This document shows positions 35,089-45,855 of a stretch of DNA of 64,000 nt, piece after piece (within the stretch, counting starts at the first letter, position 1; each line of letters opens with the position of its first letter). The position numbers were made by a program, and so were the translations under genes. The DNA is from Tetraselmis striata. Its lineage: Eukaryota; Chlorophyta; Chlorodendrophyceae; Chlorodendrales; Chlorodendraceae. Under the pieces are notes generated by a model, which was given only the letters and a program-made list of their open reading frames with translations, had not been told where the DNA came from and did no database searches. The stretch spans positions 1-64,000 of the forward strand of contig VCJN01001402.1 in assembly GCA_006384855.1 (NCBI GenBank), written 5' to 3'.

Positions 35089-35869
35089 ATATCGTCGCTA
35101 GGTGGTAGTCGAGAGCGGGCCGCGATAGGACGTGCTACCAGCCTACCACCAAGTAGGGCCAACAGTCAGAATTTATATTTACATTAGCTAGCAGCAGAAG
35201 GCGATATCAGAATATATGTTATGTTTACTACTAGTAGTTAGGGTTTCCTTTTCCCGGTCGTCTACTCAGCAGCGCGGTGAGCGGCGGCGCAAATACGGCG
35301 GTGCTAATATGTCCGGTGCTAGAATGCCGTACCGCCCGAGGAGCTGCATCGACCCCGCAGCGCCTCGAGGAGCTGCATGAACACCGTATTCCCATATAAC
35401 ACCACACGCGTGCGGTTCCCGACGCAGCCATTCCGGTTAGGGCTGCTCCCACATGATGTTGCTTCGGCGTGTGCTTAAAGCACCGGGCGGGGGCTTGTAT
35501 ATCCCCAACTTCCTTTGTCACGGCGCACCCACCATGGGGTCGCGACAGAGCTCGCTCGTGCCTTCGTGATATGAAAGGTCCTTAGTTTACAAGCCTCTCA
35601 AAAGTGACGCCCCGTGCCCAGCTCGAGGGCGTGTCTCGATGGCCGGGAAGCGGTCGACGATCGTCCAGAGGGCACCGTTCGACTGATTCGGGGGGGGGGG
35701 GGGGGGGGGGGGGGGGCGCTCTTCACGCCTCGCGACACAAGATGCTCCCCGATGCCGCCGGCCTTCGGCTCGCCGGTGAAGAAGACCGCCATTTCCGGGC
35801 AAGAACGATTCCTGCGCCGGTGAGACATGCCGCGGCTTCAACGCGCTACTCCATGCCCCTTGCAGCCCC
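35089..35869. other. No gene recognised
   Basis: Sequence after the YR element, with a long G run at about 35691-35716. Frames on both strands here are low-complexity. Toward 35870 it grades into the 66-bp minisatellite. Confidence 0.4.
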
Positions 35870-36420
35870 AAGAACACAAATGGTCGGCGCCAACCGGCCA
35901 ACACTATATTCAGCCTCCGGACACCCGCGCTGATCGGCGCTATCATGCCACCCATGCACCGTGTGCCCCCCGGTTGCCTCCGCGGCAGCATCGGCACGCA
36001 GCTGGCCGGCGTCAACGGGCCGTCGCTGCACGTTTTGCCTCGATTGCCTTCGCAGCCCCGGACACGCAGTTGGTCGGCGCCATCATGCCGCCACTGCACC
36101 ATGTGCCCGATGGCTTTCGCGGCCGGCGCACGCAGCTGGTCGGCGCCAACGGGCCATCACTGCACCTTGTGCATGGTCGCTTCCGCAGCCCGGGCACGCG
36201 GCTGGTCGGCGCCGTCACGCAGTCCGTGTATCATGCGCCCCGGCCGCCTCCGCGGCCTGCGCACGCAGCTGGTCGGCGCCAGCGGGCCGTCACTGCATCC
36301 TGTGCCCGGTGGCTTCCGCGGCCTGCGCACGCATATGGTCGGCGCTGACGGGCCGTCACTGCATCATGTGTCCCGGTCGCTTACGCGGCCCAGGCACGCG
36401 ACAACGGGCCGTAACGGGGC
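35870..36420. repeat. 66-bp minisatellite, about eight diverged units
   Basis: The motif ACGCAGCTGGTCGGCGCC recurs with 66-bp spacing at about 35996, 36064, 36130, 36196, 36262 and 36328, with weaker units before and after. Because 66 is a multiple of three, the array stays open in several frames and would encode a 22-residue repeat (TQLVGANGPSLH core on the plus strand). The units differ by about 10-25 percent. No start or splice evidence marks it as a gene. Confidence 0.8.
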
Positions 36421-36752
36421 ATCCGGCATGTCGCTGTCGTTCCGAGCGTGACTGCTGTTTTCTCGGCCTTGAGTAATTGACGCAGCTCGCCTCTTGCCTT
36501 GTGGCATGGCGCGCGCATATCCATGCGACGCGGAGGCGTGGGGATAAGTGGTGGTGAGGGGGCCGTGTGTGGGGTGTGACCTCCGATGACGGTGGGGTAT
36601 ACGGATATGCCGGTGCGTGCGTGTGGCATGCATACGACGGCCGGAACAACCGTCATACGCATCATATCTAGTGCCCCTACCTCTCCCAATCTTATCCTAG
36701 GTGATTTGGCTAAGTTTGAATTACTGCAATGCAACCCGTTTTCGGCCCGTAC
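36421..36752. other. No gene recognised
   Basis: Short stretch between the minisatellite and the solo YR-element repeat. No frame or RNA gene supported. Confidence 0.4.
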
Positions 36753-36950
36753 TGTTCTAAACTAGTTTATGTTGTTTCTCTACATGTATGAGATAGCCCT
36801 GGCGCGGCGCCCCCTTAGCGCGCGTGTGCGCGCGCATGATTGCGGGGGCCGGCCAGGGCCACCACCTGCCATCACGGCGGACGGACCGGTCACTCTCCTT
36901 TGCTGTGGCACGCTCCATCGAGCGCAAGTCGCGGCAATTTTGCCGCGCAG
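36753..36950 (+). repeat. Solo A repeat of the RT-bearing DIRS/PAT-like family
   Basis: Matches the A2 repeat at 50870-51050 along most of its length (TTCTAAACTAGTTTATGTT, then GAGATAGCCCTGGCG, CAGGGCCACCACCTGCCATC and GTGGCACGCTCCAT). It starts at the 12-bp palindrome TAAACTAGTTTA (36758-36769) and ends at a hairpin CGCGGCAATTTTGCCGCG (about 36933-36950). No coding region of the element is recognisable next to it, so it is a solo repeat or the start of a heavily decayed copy. Confidence 0.75.
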
Positions 36951-38223
36951 GGTGCCGGTCTTCCGCTATCGTACCATGTGCGGTGAGCGAAAGCCTTTCG
37001 CCCCCCCCCCCCCTGGGAGCGAGAAACTCATCAGGGTTTGTGTGGTTAATGGACGCGCGCCGCTTGCGATGTGCGAAATACTACCCGCGAACGAGCTGCT
37101 GATTACTCGCCCAACGTGCGGACAGGACGAAGCCGCAGCGCTTTCCCATTTAGTGGAACAAGGTCCAAGCCCTTCGCCCAGTGTCGACCAATAGTAACCT
37201 CTTGCTGCCCCTCTCGTGTGGGCATGGCTCGATCCGTACTGGCCCCGCCTACTCGGCGTAGGTGTCGCGATGCGCTCCGACTCGGGCGCATGCCAACGCC
37301 TAGTACAGATTCGAGTACAAAGTGACAATACACTGCCAGTGGCTAAGCCAGCGCCTAGTGGCACATGGCTACTCCCACGCCGCGGCACTTCTACTGTGCC
37401 GCGCACCGTGGACCCTGACGCCGACGCGGAGAGGGCCAGCAAAGCAACAGGGCGCTCTGCTCGCCTACCCAGCACTCTCGACATCCATCGCGCCAATTCA
37501 TGTAACCCCGACTGTCCCTTTATGCGACATCGCGCGCGTCCGTCGTAATCTCGGCAACTAACAAGCCGCTGGTGCGAATCGCAGTGTTCTCAGCTGGATC
37601 TCGGGAGGTGTACCACTGTGAGATTCAGATGTGACGTAAATGTGCCCTACTGGTGACGAACGACGACATACGGGGACGATACGGGACGGACGAGGGACGT
37701 GGATTTCATACCCAGTAGCGACGACTATCGCGGGCGACCTGTAAAGTACTATATGAATTTCTCGTTTCCATAATTTCATCAAATTGATATGCGCACGCGG
37801 GCTCGCGTGTCGCCCGCCGACGCGGAGCACCCGGGCTAAGTACAGGCGGATGTACGCACTCATTGCACATCGCCGCACATCGCTGACCGCACATCGCTGA
37901 CCGCTGACCCCGCGGTGTGCGGCGATGTGCGGCACGACGGGCGGAGGTGTGGGCGGATGTAGGTGGTACGGTAGGTGGTAGGCGGTAGGTGGTGTTCGTA
38001 GGTGCGCGTTTTAATGCAGCCGCCCTAACTGCTGATGATTGTGTAACGCCCCAGCCAGCACGCGCATGAAGTACGGGGTCGCCTCACGGTCACCGCCGCT
38101 CACCGTTGAATCAAGCGCGGACAGCCGCGCACTCGCATTTGTGCTCCCTGCCGGTGGTGGGCTACATCCACCCCAACTCTCAACCCCCCCCCCCCCCCCC
38201 CACGCGCGCGCGCGGCAGCAGGC
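36951..38223. other. No gene recognised; possible decayed element
   Basis: Overlapping frames of up to about 176 codons on both strands, none recognisable. A 26-bp stretch (37610-37635) is an exact reverse complement of 48914-48939. Short tandem copies of CACATCGCTGACCG occur near 37877-37905. A C run lies at about 38187-38202. Confidence 0.4.
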
Positions 38224-39660
38224 ATGCCGGGAGAGGGATGGATGTCGAGTGTGTCGAAGAATGGCGTGTACACATGCAAGCACTGCCACGGCATCGTGAC
38301 GGGCAGTAGTGAAAGGACGGCGCGAGAGCGGCACTTCCGGAAATACCCGAACTGTAGCCACTCGTTGAAGCGTGCGGCTAAGTTGCACCCCAAGGCCGCC
38401 TTATTACAAGCAGCAGCAGCATGGCGGCAGCAGTAGCAGCAGCAGCGGCAGGGGCGGCAGCAGGAGTAGCTGCAGCCGTCGGAAACGGCCCGCCGGCGCC
38501 GGTCTCGGAGGACGATGTGATGGGTGTGGGGGAGGACCCCGTTGGCGAAGACGGTATGGATATCGACGCGCCTGCGTGGCCGCCGGCGGACGTGGAAGCT
38601 GCCGATGAGGGCGTGATACGGAAAGGCGATCCCAGTGACTTCTACATGAAGGTCATCGCCAAGAAGTTCCGGGGAGTATGGCACTACGGCGTGATAACCG
38701 GCGTCGTTACCGAGTGGGTGTTGGAGGACTACGGCGGGGCGACCCAGTGGCGCGCTGTTTTCGAGGACGGTGACATTGTGGATCTTCTGCGTTCAGAGGT
38801 GAGTGGGCCCGGCCTGCGTGCGGGTGGCACCACTCAACTGCGGTTGTATGGAATCACACGCACCCGCCCGGTCGGCGTGGCAGGTTGTGGAGGCTATGGC
38901 GGCTGCCCAGGAGCACCCCCCTGTGGATGCGGACGGGGAGGCTCGCTTGGTAACCGTCCATGAAGGCGATGACTTGTCCAGTGAATCACGCACCTTGCCC
39001 GGCGTGCGTTCAACACAACCCGGCTGGCGGAGGCCAAGCACAACATTGGCTGCCATGGCGTGTGCCATGTGCATGTGGTCCTAGGCTATGTCAGCATGGT
39101 CAACCTCTTCCCCCTCGCGCCGTTCCACCTGTTTTTTTTTGGCTTGGGAAGGGACTTCTGGAGGAAATTTGTCACCGTGCAGGGCCACATTGGATTCCGA
39201 GCTATGAAGCAGGAAGACCGGCGCCAGGCTTTAGTCCCGATACCCAGCAACTTTGGACGCGGGTTGCGCCCTTCGTTTGCGGTGTCCAAGAAGTCGAAAG
39301 GTAACCCCCCCCCCCCCCCCCCCCCCCCCGGGCGTGGGCGTGGGCGTGGGCATGACGGCATTCCCCTCCATGACTGCAGGGTCAGGCAAGGTGACGGTGC
39401 AGTCCGGCTGGGTCATGGAGGACTGCTTGCACCACATGGAAACATTTTCCATTCTTGACGCTGGTCCGCTGTTCGAGGAGGCCCGGGTGAAGGCGATCAT
39501 GACCGAGAAGGAGCTTCGCGTCCCCAGGCGGTGCTTGGGCACATGTACAAGCGCATGCAAGGAGCTGCGTGGTTCGTCACGCGGTGGGGGTTGCAGAATG
39601 TGGTGACGGAGGAGGACGGCCCCGAGCGCAAGGCGCAGGTGGACGCGCTCACCAGGGAGG
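38224..39660 (+). pseudogene. Possible DNA-transposon-type gene with zinc finger and Tudor-like segment; model unresolved
   Basis: Not assigned to a known family. Visible pieces in order: a finger-like motif (GVYTCKHCHGIVTGSS with HFRKYPNC, 38263-38370); an Ala-rich run from a CAG/GCA repeat; an acidic stretch; a compact segment KKFRGVWHYGVITGVV...WRAVFEDGDIVDLL (about 38660-38790) that resembles Tudor/agenet-like folds; then KHNIGCHGVCHVHVVLGY and APFHLFFFGLGRDFW (about 39030-39160); then VTVQSGWVMEDCLHHMETFS and LGHMYKRMQGAAWFVTRWG (about 39390-39600). The frame changes several times. Some changes coincide with plausible GT-AG introns (for example after 38798 and after 39300); others do not. 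The finger plus His/Cys motif looks like an algal cut-and-paste transposase, but this is a weak inference. Downstream the frame runs into the 30-bp minisatellite. Confidence 0.35.
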
Positions 39661-39674
39661 GGAGGACTCTAGAC

Positions 39675-40500
39675 CCAGCGCGGCGCCAAGGCGCGGCGGC
39701 CGGGGCAGCGCGGCGCCAAGGCGCGGCGGCCGGGGCAGCGCGGCGCCAAGGCGCGGCGGCCGGGGCAGCGCGGCGCCAAGGCGCGGCGGCCGCGGCAGCG
39801 CGGCGCCAAGGCGCGGCGGCCGGGGGAGCGCGGCGCCAAGGCGCGGCGGCCGGGGGAGCGCAGCGCCAAGGCGCAGCGGCCGGGGGAGCGCGGCGCCAAG
39901 GCGCGGCGGCCGGGGCAGCGCGGCGCCAAGGCGCGGCGGCCGGGGCAGCGCGGCGCCAAGGCGCGGCGGCCGGGGGAGCGCGGCGCCAAGGCGCGGCGGC
40001 CGGGGGAGCGCGGCGCCAAGGCGCGGCGGCCGGGGGAGCGCGGCGCCAAGGCGCGGCGGCCGCGGCAGCGCGGCGCCAAGGCGCGGCGGCCGGGGCAGCG
40101 CGGCGCCAAGGCGCGGCGGCCGGGGCAGCGCGGCGCCAAGGCGCGGCGGCCGGGGCAGCGCGGCGCCAAGGCGCGGCGGCCGGGGCAGCGCGGCGCCAAG
40201 GCGCGGCGGCCGCGGCAGCGCGGCGCCAAGGCGCGGCGGCCGGGGCAGCGCGGCGCCAAGGCGCGGCGGCCGCGGCAGCGCGGCGCCAAGGCGCGGCGGC
40301 CGGGGGAGCGCGGCGCCAAGGCGCGGCGGCCGCGGCAGCGCGGCGCCAAGGCGCGGCGGCCGCGGCAGCGCGGCGCCAAGGCGCGGCGGCCGGGGCAGCG
40401 TGGCGCCAAGGCGCGGCGGCCGCGGCAGCGCGGCGCCAAGGCGCGGCGGCCGGGGCAGCGCGGCGCCAAGGCGCGGCGGCCGGGGCAGCGCGGCGCCAAC
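39675..40500. repeat. 30-bp GC-rich minisatellite, about 27 units
   Basis: Head-to-tail units of GCGCGGCGCCAAGGCGCGGC plus ten more bases (GGCCGGGGCA and variants), with few substitutions, mostly C/G changes at two positions. The period is a multiple of three and lacks stop codons in at least four frames, so long frames (up to 392 codons) read RRQGAAAGAA, GGRGSAAPRR or LGAALPRPPR repeats. Each unit contains the self-complementary GCGCGGCGCC/GGCGCGGC pair and could fold into hairpins. Homogeneity suggests recent expansion. Confidence 0.95.
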
Positions 40501-40506
40501 GCGAGT

Positions 40507-40830
40507 GGGATGGGCGGGGCAGCGGTTGCTACCGAGTGAGGCGTAGCATCGTTTGCCTTTCCGGTTGCATAGTGTGACGCCGCCTGGATGTAACCCAGCA
40601 GTACGCGCAAAGTGCAAGTGCAAGCTCCTGGTGGCGGGGATCCACGCGAGGTCGCAGGACGGTGCGCGAGGCGGGGGGGGGGGGGGGGGGGGCAGCGGCT
40701 GTGGGATAGGCGGGGCAGCGGTTGCTACCGAGTGAGGCGTAGCATCGTTTGCAGTAGCAACGCAGCCTTTCCGGTTGCATAGTGTGACACCGCCTGGATG
40801 TAACCCAGCAGTACGCGCAAAGTGCAAGTG
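40507..40830. repeat. Direct duplication flanking a G run
   Basis: The block from GGATGGGCGGGGCAGCGGTT to the sequence CGCAAAGTGCAAGTG (40507-40620) is repeated at 40705-40829 with one 13-bp insertion and a few changes. The two copies are separated by about 85 bp that include a G run at about 40673-40692. Confidence 0.85.
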
Positions 40831-42950
40831 TTACACGTCCGTGTGCCCCACCCAATGACATTGCGCCCGACCTCACTGACGGCATGTCTCGCTCTCCTTC
40901 AGCTCCTAGGCCGTCCGCCGCCTCACCCTGCGCACCCCACCAGCCGCGCGTGCCTTCTCGGAAGCCTCACACACGGCGGCGCGAGTCGCGTCGTGGAACG
41001 CGTCCCTGACATGGCGGAACTCCGCCCTCACCGTGGCCGTGGTCGGGCAGGGGACTGCCCGCTGATGGGTCGCCATGCATGGGTACTTGGGGCCGCACAA
41101 AGCCGGGGTGCCGTCGCAGCAACACTCCCAGTCCGTCCGTTGGCCGCAGTCCACGCACATGATAGTGCATGTGGCCGCCTCCCGCCACTGCTCGTAGTGC
41201 TCCGGTCAACATGGCGACGAGCAAGTCGGCATGTCCCGCAGGTGGCTGCGGGGCGGGTGGCGCGAGCACAGCCTCGCTCGCCTCAACAACCCCCTCAGCC
41301 CGATCAGTCGCCTCGACCACGGCCTCCTCCGCCTCCTGACGCGGCGCACCAGGCGCATCATCGTCGCCTGGCAGGGCGTCCCCCCCGCAACGGCGCCGTC
41401 GGCGGTGGCCGACGCCGTCGTGGCGGGGTGTTGTGAGGAGGTGGCCCTAGACATAGGTGGGGCCGGCACCGCCATGTGTTGCTCCACATGCGGTGCGGTT
41501 CCTGACGCGACAGCTCCGTCGCACCAGTACCGGCGCCGGCACCCCACGCCTGCTGGGCTTACCACCAACCGGCATGTTTCCTTTGGGAGGCGGTTCATCC
41601 GCGTCGGAGGTGAGCGGCGGTGCCAGTGTGGGTGTCGATACTGCCCGGCCATTAGGGCTCCCGCCGCATGCCGCTCCGCCGACCCACGCCGCGGCGTGTG
41701 CTGCGCCCCGCATAGTCGCCTCGAATATATTATACATGACGCGGGGACGGGGGGGGGGGGGGGGGGTGGGGGGGGGATTCGTGCGTTTCGTATGTCGGCG
41801 GAACGGCGTGCGAAGCTGCGGCTGGCGAAGGTGGTGGAAGTAAGCGTGGCGGCGTCGGCGGCGTATTACCGTGCGTGCATGCGTGCGCAACCCCGCGGCA
41901 GCAAGCCCCGGACTCGGCGTGTGCCGGCACACCGGTTCCCTGGGTACTCGCGAAATGAAATCCTCCCGGGGTTTAAGCTGTGTATAGCGGGGTCCCAATC
42001 CTGAGATGCAACTACCGAAACGAGTGCGAATAGTGATTAGTGTCCGGTTGATACAGTCAAATATAACGTCATTTGATCAAAACTCAGAGCCCACGTGACC
42101 ACCCGTCTCGCCAACCCATCCCGCCCCACCGATGCCAGTCGAACACACCGGCCGACACCATCACGCGCATACCGCGGTAGCAGCGCGCTAACGTAGTCAT
42201 ATGGTGGCGTTCAGGTGCCTTGTCTTGTGTGTCGCGGGCAGGGATGGGGCTGGCGGCGGGATGATGAGGGAGGAGCGCGAGCGGTCACGTGCTAATATTT
42301 CGCACGCAGCGCGTGCCACGTAGCCAAAAAGCGTTGCCAGCTACACATCTCGGATTTGAGCCCCGGTTACGGTCTTCAGAAACGAGTACCTACGCGAACC
42401 GGTGTGGGCGGCAGAGCTGCGAAGCCATGGACACGGTACGGGATGCCAAGTCTGGCTAAGCAACTGCCGAGGCTGGCGGCTTAACCCCCATGTCCGGCGG
42501 TTGAGGGACGGAAAGTGCGTAGAAGTTGATCGGCAAAGCGGGCATATAAGCCTGGCTGTGCTAGGTTCCTATTAAGTAATGGCGGTTTGTGCTAAGTAAC
42601 TCGTAGGGGTGGACCATGCAGCACAGGTAGGGGGCGGTATAAATGAGGCCGGGCACATATACTGCTCCACGAAACGACACTGTGGCACGTGTAGTTGAAT
42701 AGACCCCCCCCCCCCCCCCCCGCCGGGTCGGCCCGCCGACCCGCCACGGCATGTAATATCTGTCATGCATCGCCGGGGTATGTGTGAGTGGATGCCCCGC
42801 CGCCACATCCCCCCCCCCCCCCCCCCCCCCCCCCCACCCCCCCATTTACACTTGTGCACTCATTAAGTTTGGGCTGGTTTCGGAGCAGTACATGTACGTA
42901 TGTATATACATACAATGGAACGTAGGACCTGCGCGGAAAGAGGCGGGGCT
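40831..42950. other. Uncertain region with a Cys-rich frame; no firm gene
   Basis: On the minus strand at 41160-40906 an 84-codon frame is Cys-rich at its start (CVDCGQRTDWECCCDG...CGPKYPC) and could be a zinc-binding segment of a longer spliced gene extending toward 41650, but no family was recognised. G or C runs lie at about 41749-41777, 42704-42721 and 42811-42841. From 42001 to 42700 no coding signal was seen. Confidence 0.35.
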
Positions 42951-44097
42951 GGCGGAGTGCGTTGGGGGTGCGTAGAGTAGCGTGTTGGTGAGATTCGGGG
43001 TGCATCGGACGCCGGATGCCCATCCACCCAGCGTAAAAGGCGCGTACGTAATATTCACACTATATTAACACGCAAATGTGTGAAAACCGGACATTCCGTG
43101 CCGGATGGGTGGGAATACGGCGTCCGATGCAGCCAAAACCCCAGCAACACGCTATTCTATGCACCGCCAATGCACTCCGCCAGCACCGCCTCATTCTCTG
43201 TCGATTTCGAAAACGCCTTCACATTATCCACCGCTAATAATTGCAATTGCCACCGTGTAATGTTGTCACGATGTGCGCACACAACAACACTTACTACCGG
43301 TTCCGACGCGGATGGAGGCGGGGCTTGCGGAGTGCGTTGGCGGTGCACAGACTAGCGTGCTGCAAATAATTGGGGTGCATCGGACGCCGGATGCCCATCC
43401 ACCCGGCGTAAAAGACGCGTAATATTCACACTATATTAACACGCAAATGTGTGAAAACCGGACATTCCGTGCCGGATGGGTGGGAATACGGCGTCCGATG
43501 CAGCCAAAACCCCAGCAACACGCTATTCTATGCACCGCCAATGCACTCCGCCAGCACCGCCTCATTCTCCGTCGATTTCGAAAACGCCTTCACATTATCC
43601 ACCGCTAATAATTGCAATTGCCACCGTGTAATGTTGTCACGATGTGCGCACACAACAACACTTACTACCGGTTCCGACGCGGATGGAGGCGAGGCTTGCG
43701 GAGTGCGTTGGGGGTGCGTAGACTAGCGTGCTGCAAATAATTGGGGTGCATCGGACGCCGGATGCCCATCCACCCGGCGTAAAAGACGCGTAATATTCAC
43801 ACTTTATTAACACGCAAATGTGTGAAAACCGGACATTCCGTGCCGGATGGGTGGGAATACGGCGTCCGATGCAGCCAAAACCCCAGCAACACGCTATTCT
43901 ATGCACCGCCAATGCACTCCGCCAGCACCGCCTCATTCTCCGTCGATTTCGAAAACGCCTTCACATTATCCACCGCTAATAATTGCAATTGCCACCGTGT
44001 AATGTTGTCACGATGTGCGCACACAACAACACTTACTACCGGTTCCGACGCGGATGGAGGCGAGGCTTGCGGAGTGCACTGGCGGTGCATAGACTAG
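42950..44097. repeat. Tandem array of foldback units, period 371 bp
   Basis: Three nearly identical units (landmark GTGTGAAAACCGGACATTCC at 43078, 43449 and 43820), preceded by a partial unit from about 42950. Within each unit the left arm (ATACGGCGTCCGATGCA, then GCACCGCCAATGCACTCCGC) is complementary to the right arm (GCGGAGTGCGTTGG, then TGCATCGGACGCCGGAT), giving arms of about 90 bp around a less structured centre. The units are joined by AT-rich linkers (AATATTCACACTATATTAAC). The structure looks like a MITE or foldback element amplified in tandem. No protein is encoded. Confidence 0.85.
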
Positions 44098-44100
44098 CGG

Positions 44101-45471
44101 GAGACTAGATCCATTGTCGCTTATTTACAAGCACGGGCGGTGCTGCCAGACCTGATCGTCTACGGCCGATATAATATTCACACTATATTAACATCGGTGC
44201 ACACCGCCGCACACCGCCGCACACCGCCGCACAACGCTGCGCGCGCACATTCGTCGCGCACATATACGCGCGCCCTACCGCACACATTATCCCGGATTCA
44301 CTCGCCGTATCCATTACGCCGTGCTACTTCAACAATAAACATTGCGAAATTACACCGACACAATGCCGCACCGACTAGCTCTTGACAATACGTGCATATA
44401 AATAGTAGTGGCGCGCTGCTCCTCGCCTCCGATGTGTCGTTGACTGCTGCGGAAGGCGGTCGTCGACTGGGTGTTAGTTTCTCCACCTTGGCCGCCCCCC
44501 CCCCCCCCCCCCCCCTTCACCGCTCACAGCGCCATGGCCGACCTCGCCCCCCCGGGCAAAAGTGGGCGGCGAGCCTTGTTGTCTCGCGTGTCCGCGCCGC
44601 CGGCATCGAGGAGGAAACGCGTGAGGAAACGCGTGACAAGGTGGGCGCGCAACAAAACACTCCATCCTCCACATTAGCACGCACCCACTCGTGGCTAACT
44701 TGTGCCGCGCGCAGGTTCGTCCGGGAGCGCCGTAAGGCCCACCTCAACGCCAAGGCTTCCACAGTGCCAGCGGCGCAACTCGTGGTGGCCGAGGAGGCCG
44801 CATCCTCAGCCGCTTAAAGGCGAAACGATTGTGGCTTGTTGTTGGTGTCTGGGCACAAGGGGGCGTCCCGACGCGAAGGTAAGGAAGCTCATGGCGGCGT
44901 CGTCGACGGCACAGCCTCCCGGGGTGGTGAAGACACTGACGGATGACAAGAAGCGGAAGAGGCCAGTGAAGAAACGCCGAGGTAAGAAACTGACGGTCGC
45001 GGAGTCGGAGGCGGAGGCGGAGGCAGCGAGATCGTCGAAGCGGAGGGTCCCCCGGGCACGCAAGAACAAGAACAAGAACAAGCAGTAGCCCCCGCCACCC
45101 CCCCCCCCCCCCCCGGGCCACATTCCCCGATGGCAGCTGTCGCGAATATTGTAATTCAATCATTCTTCGGCAACCCGCTGCCTGCCCCCGCCCTACTCCT
45201 CACGAATATTTATGTAACGTGAGCACTCTTTGGCAAAACATGGCAGCCAAACCGCCCATCTGATGACCTTTGATCGGACGGCTGGCAGGCCCGTTCAGCA
45301 GTACTAGCTATAATGTACACAAAATTCCCCAGTGTTACCAAATACGTACGGCTGCGATTTGCGCTCCCATGTACTAATAGTCGTAGTTATCCACAGGACC
45401 ACTCGTCATCGTGCCCGGGTACCGGGTACCGGGTACTAGATACCCGGTACCGGCTCAATAAATATATCGCG
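44101..45471. other. Basic-protein frames and simple repeats; gene status uncertain
   Basis: Begins with CACACCGCCG-type short repeats (44190-44235) and the array linker AATATTCACACTATATTAAC (44173-44192). On the plus strand, short frames rich in Arg/Lys follow: one ending in RKRVRKRVTRWARNK (about 44590-44660), one at about 44714-44817 ending in an Ala/Glu tail, and one at 44891-45088 (VKTLTDDKKRKRPVKKRRGK, ending KNKNKNKQ). They could be exons of one small nuclear, strongly basic protein, but no homology is recognised. C runs lie at 44496-44514 and 45099-45114. Past 45120 nothing is seen except a GGTACC-rich stretch at 45415-45455. Confidence 0.35.
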
Positions 45472-45589
45472 TTTCAAAGTTGAGTCTGGTTTTGCCAAAA
45501 AGGTCGCGCAGGCTGTTTTACACGGTCAAGAGCCGAAATTGGCAGGAATGTTTAGCGAAAAGCGTGGAGGGAAAACGGAGTCAGGGGGG

Positions 45590-45776
45590 GCGCTGCGTGG
45601 AACGCAGCGAAAACTGGAAGATGGCAGGCTCAGCTGTTCTGGCTGCTTTTATGTCTACTCGTGCTGCACCCAACAAGGGCGCAACAACAGTTACTAGTTC
45701 CCGTACCACTGCGCAGCACTTGTAGCTGAAAAGCGGTTAGGTCAAGGATGGAAACCCCATAAACTAGTTTAGATCA
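45590..45776 (-). repeat. A2 repeat of YR element
   Basis: Near-identical to A1 at 48508-48692. Palindrome TAAACTAGTTTA at 45760-45771 (48676-48687 in A1); hairpin CGCTGCGTGGAACGCAGCG at 45591-45609. The short B sequence TTTCAAAGTTGAGTCTGGTT abuts it on the inner side (B1) and recurs at the outer end (B2). Confidence 0.92.
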
Positions 45777-45855
45777 TTTCAAAGTTGAGTCTGGTTTTGC
45801 CAGTCTTGAGCGAACGGAGAGAGCGGTGGATTGACGGAGAAGGGGTAGCGCCAAG

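Noticed and set aside
39675-40500. Regular 30-bp array that could look like a CRISPR array
   Set aside because: There are no unique spacers; the units are contiguous and near-identical, and the organism is eukaryotic. It is a minisatellite.
39649-40827. A 392-codon proline/leucine/arginine-repeat frame on the minus strand
   Set aside because: It is the antisense translation of the minisatellite, has no recognisable domain, and equally long frames exist on the other strand.
41447-41998. A 183-codon minus-strand frame
   Set aside because: Arg/Pro-rich, spans a homopolymer run, no start context or homology; treated as compositional.
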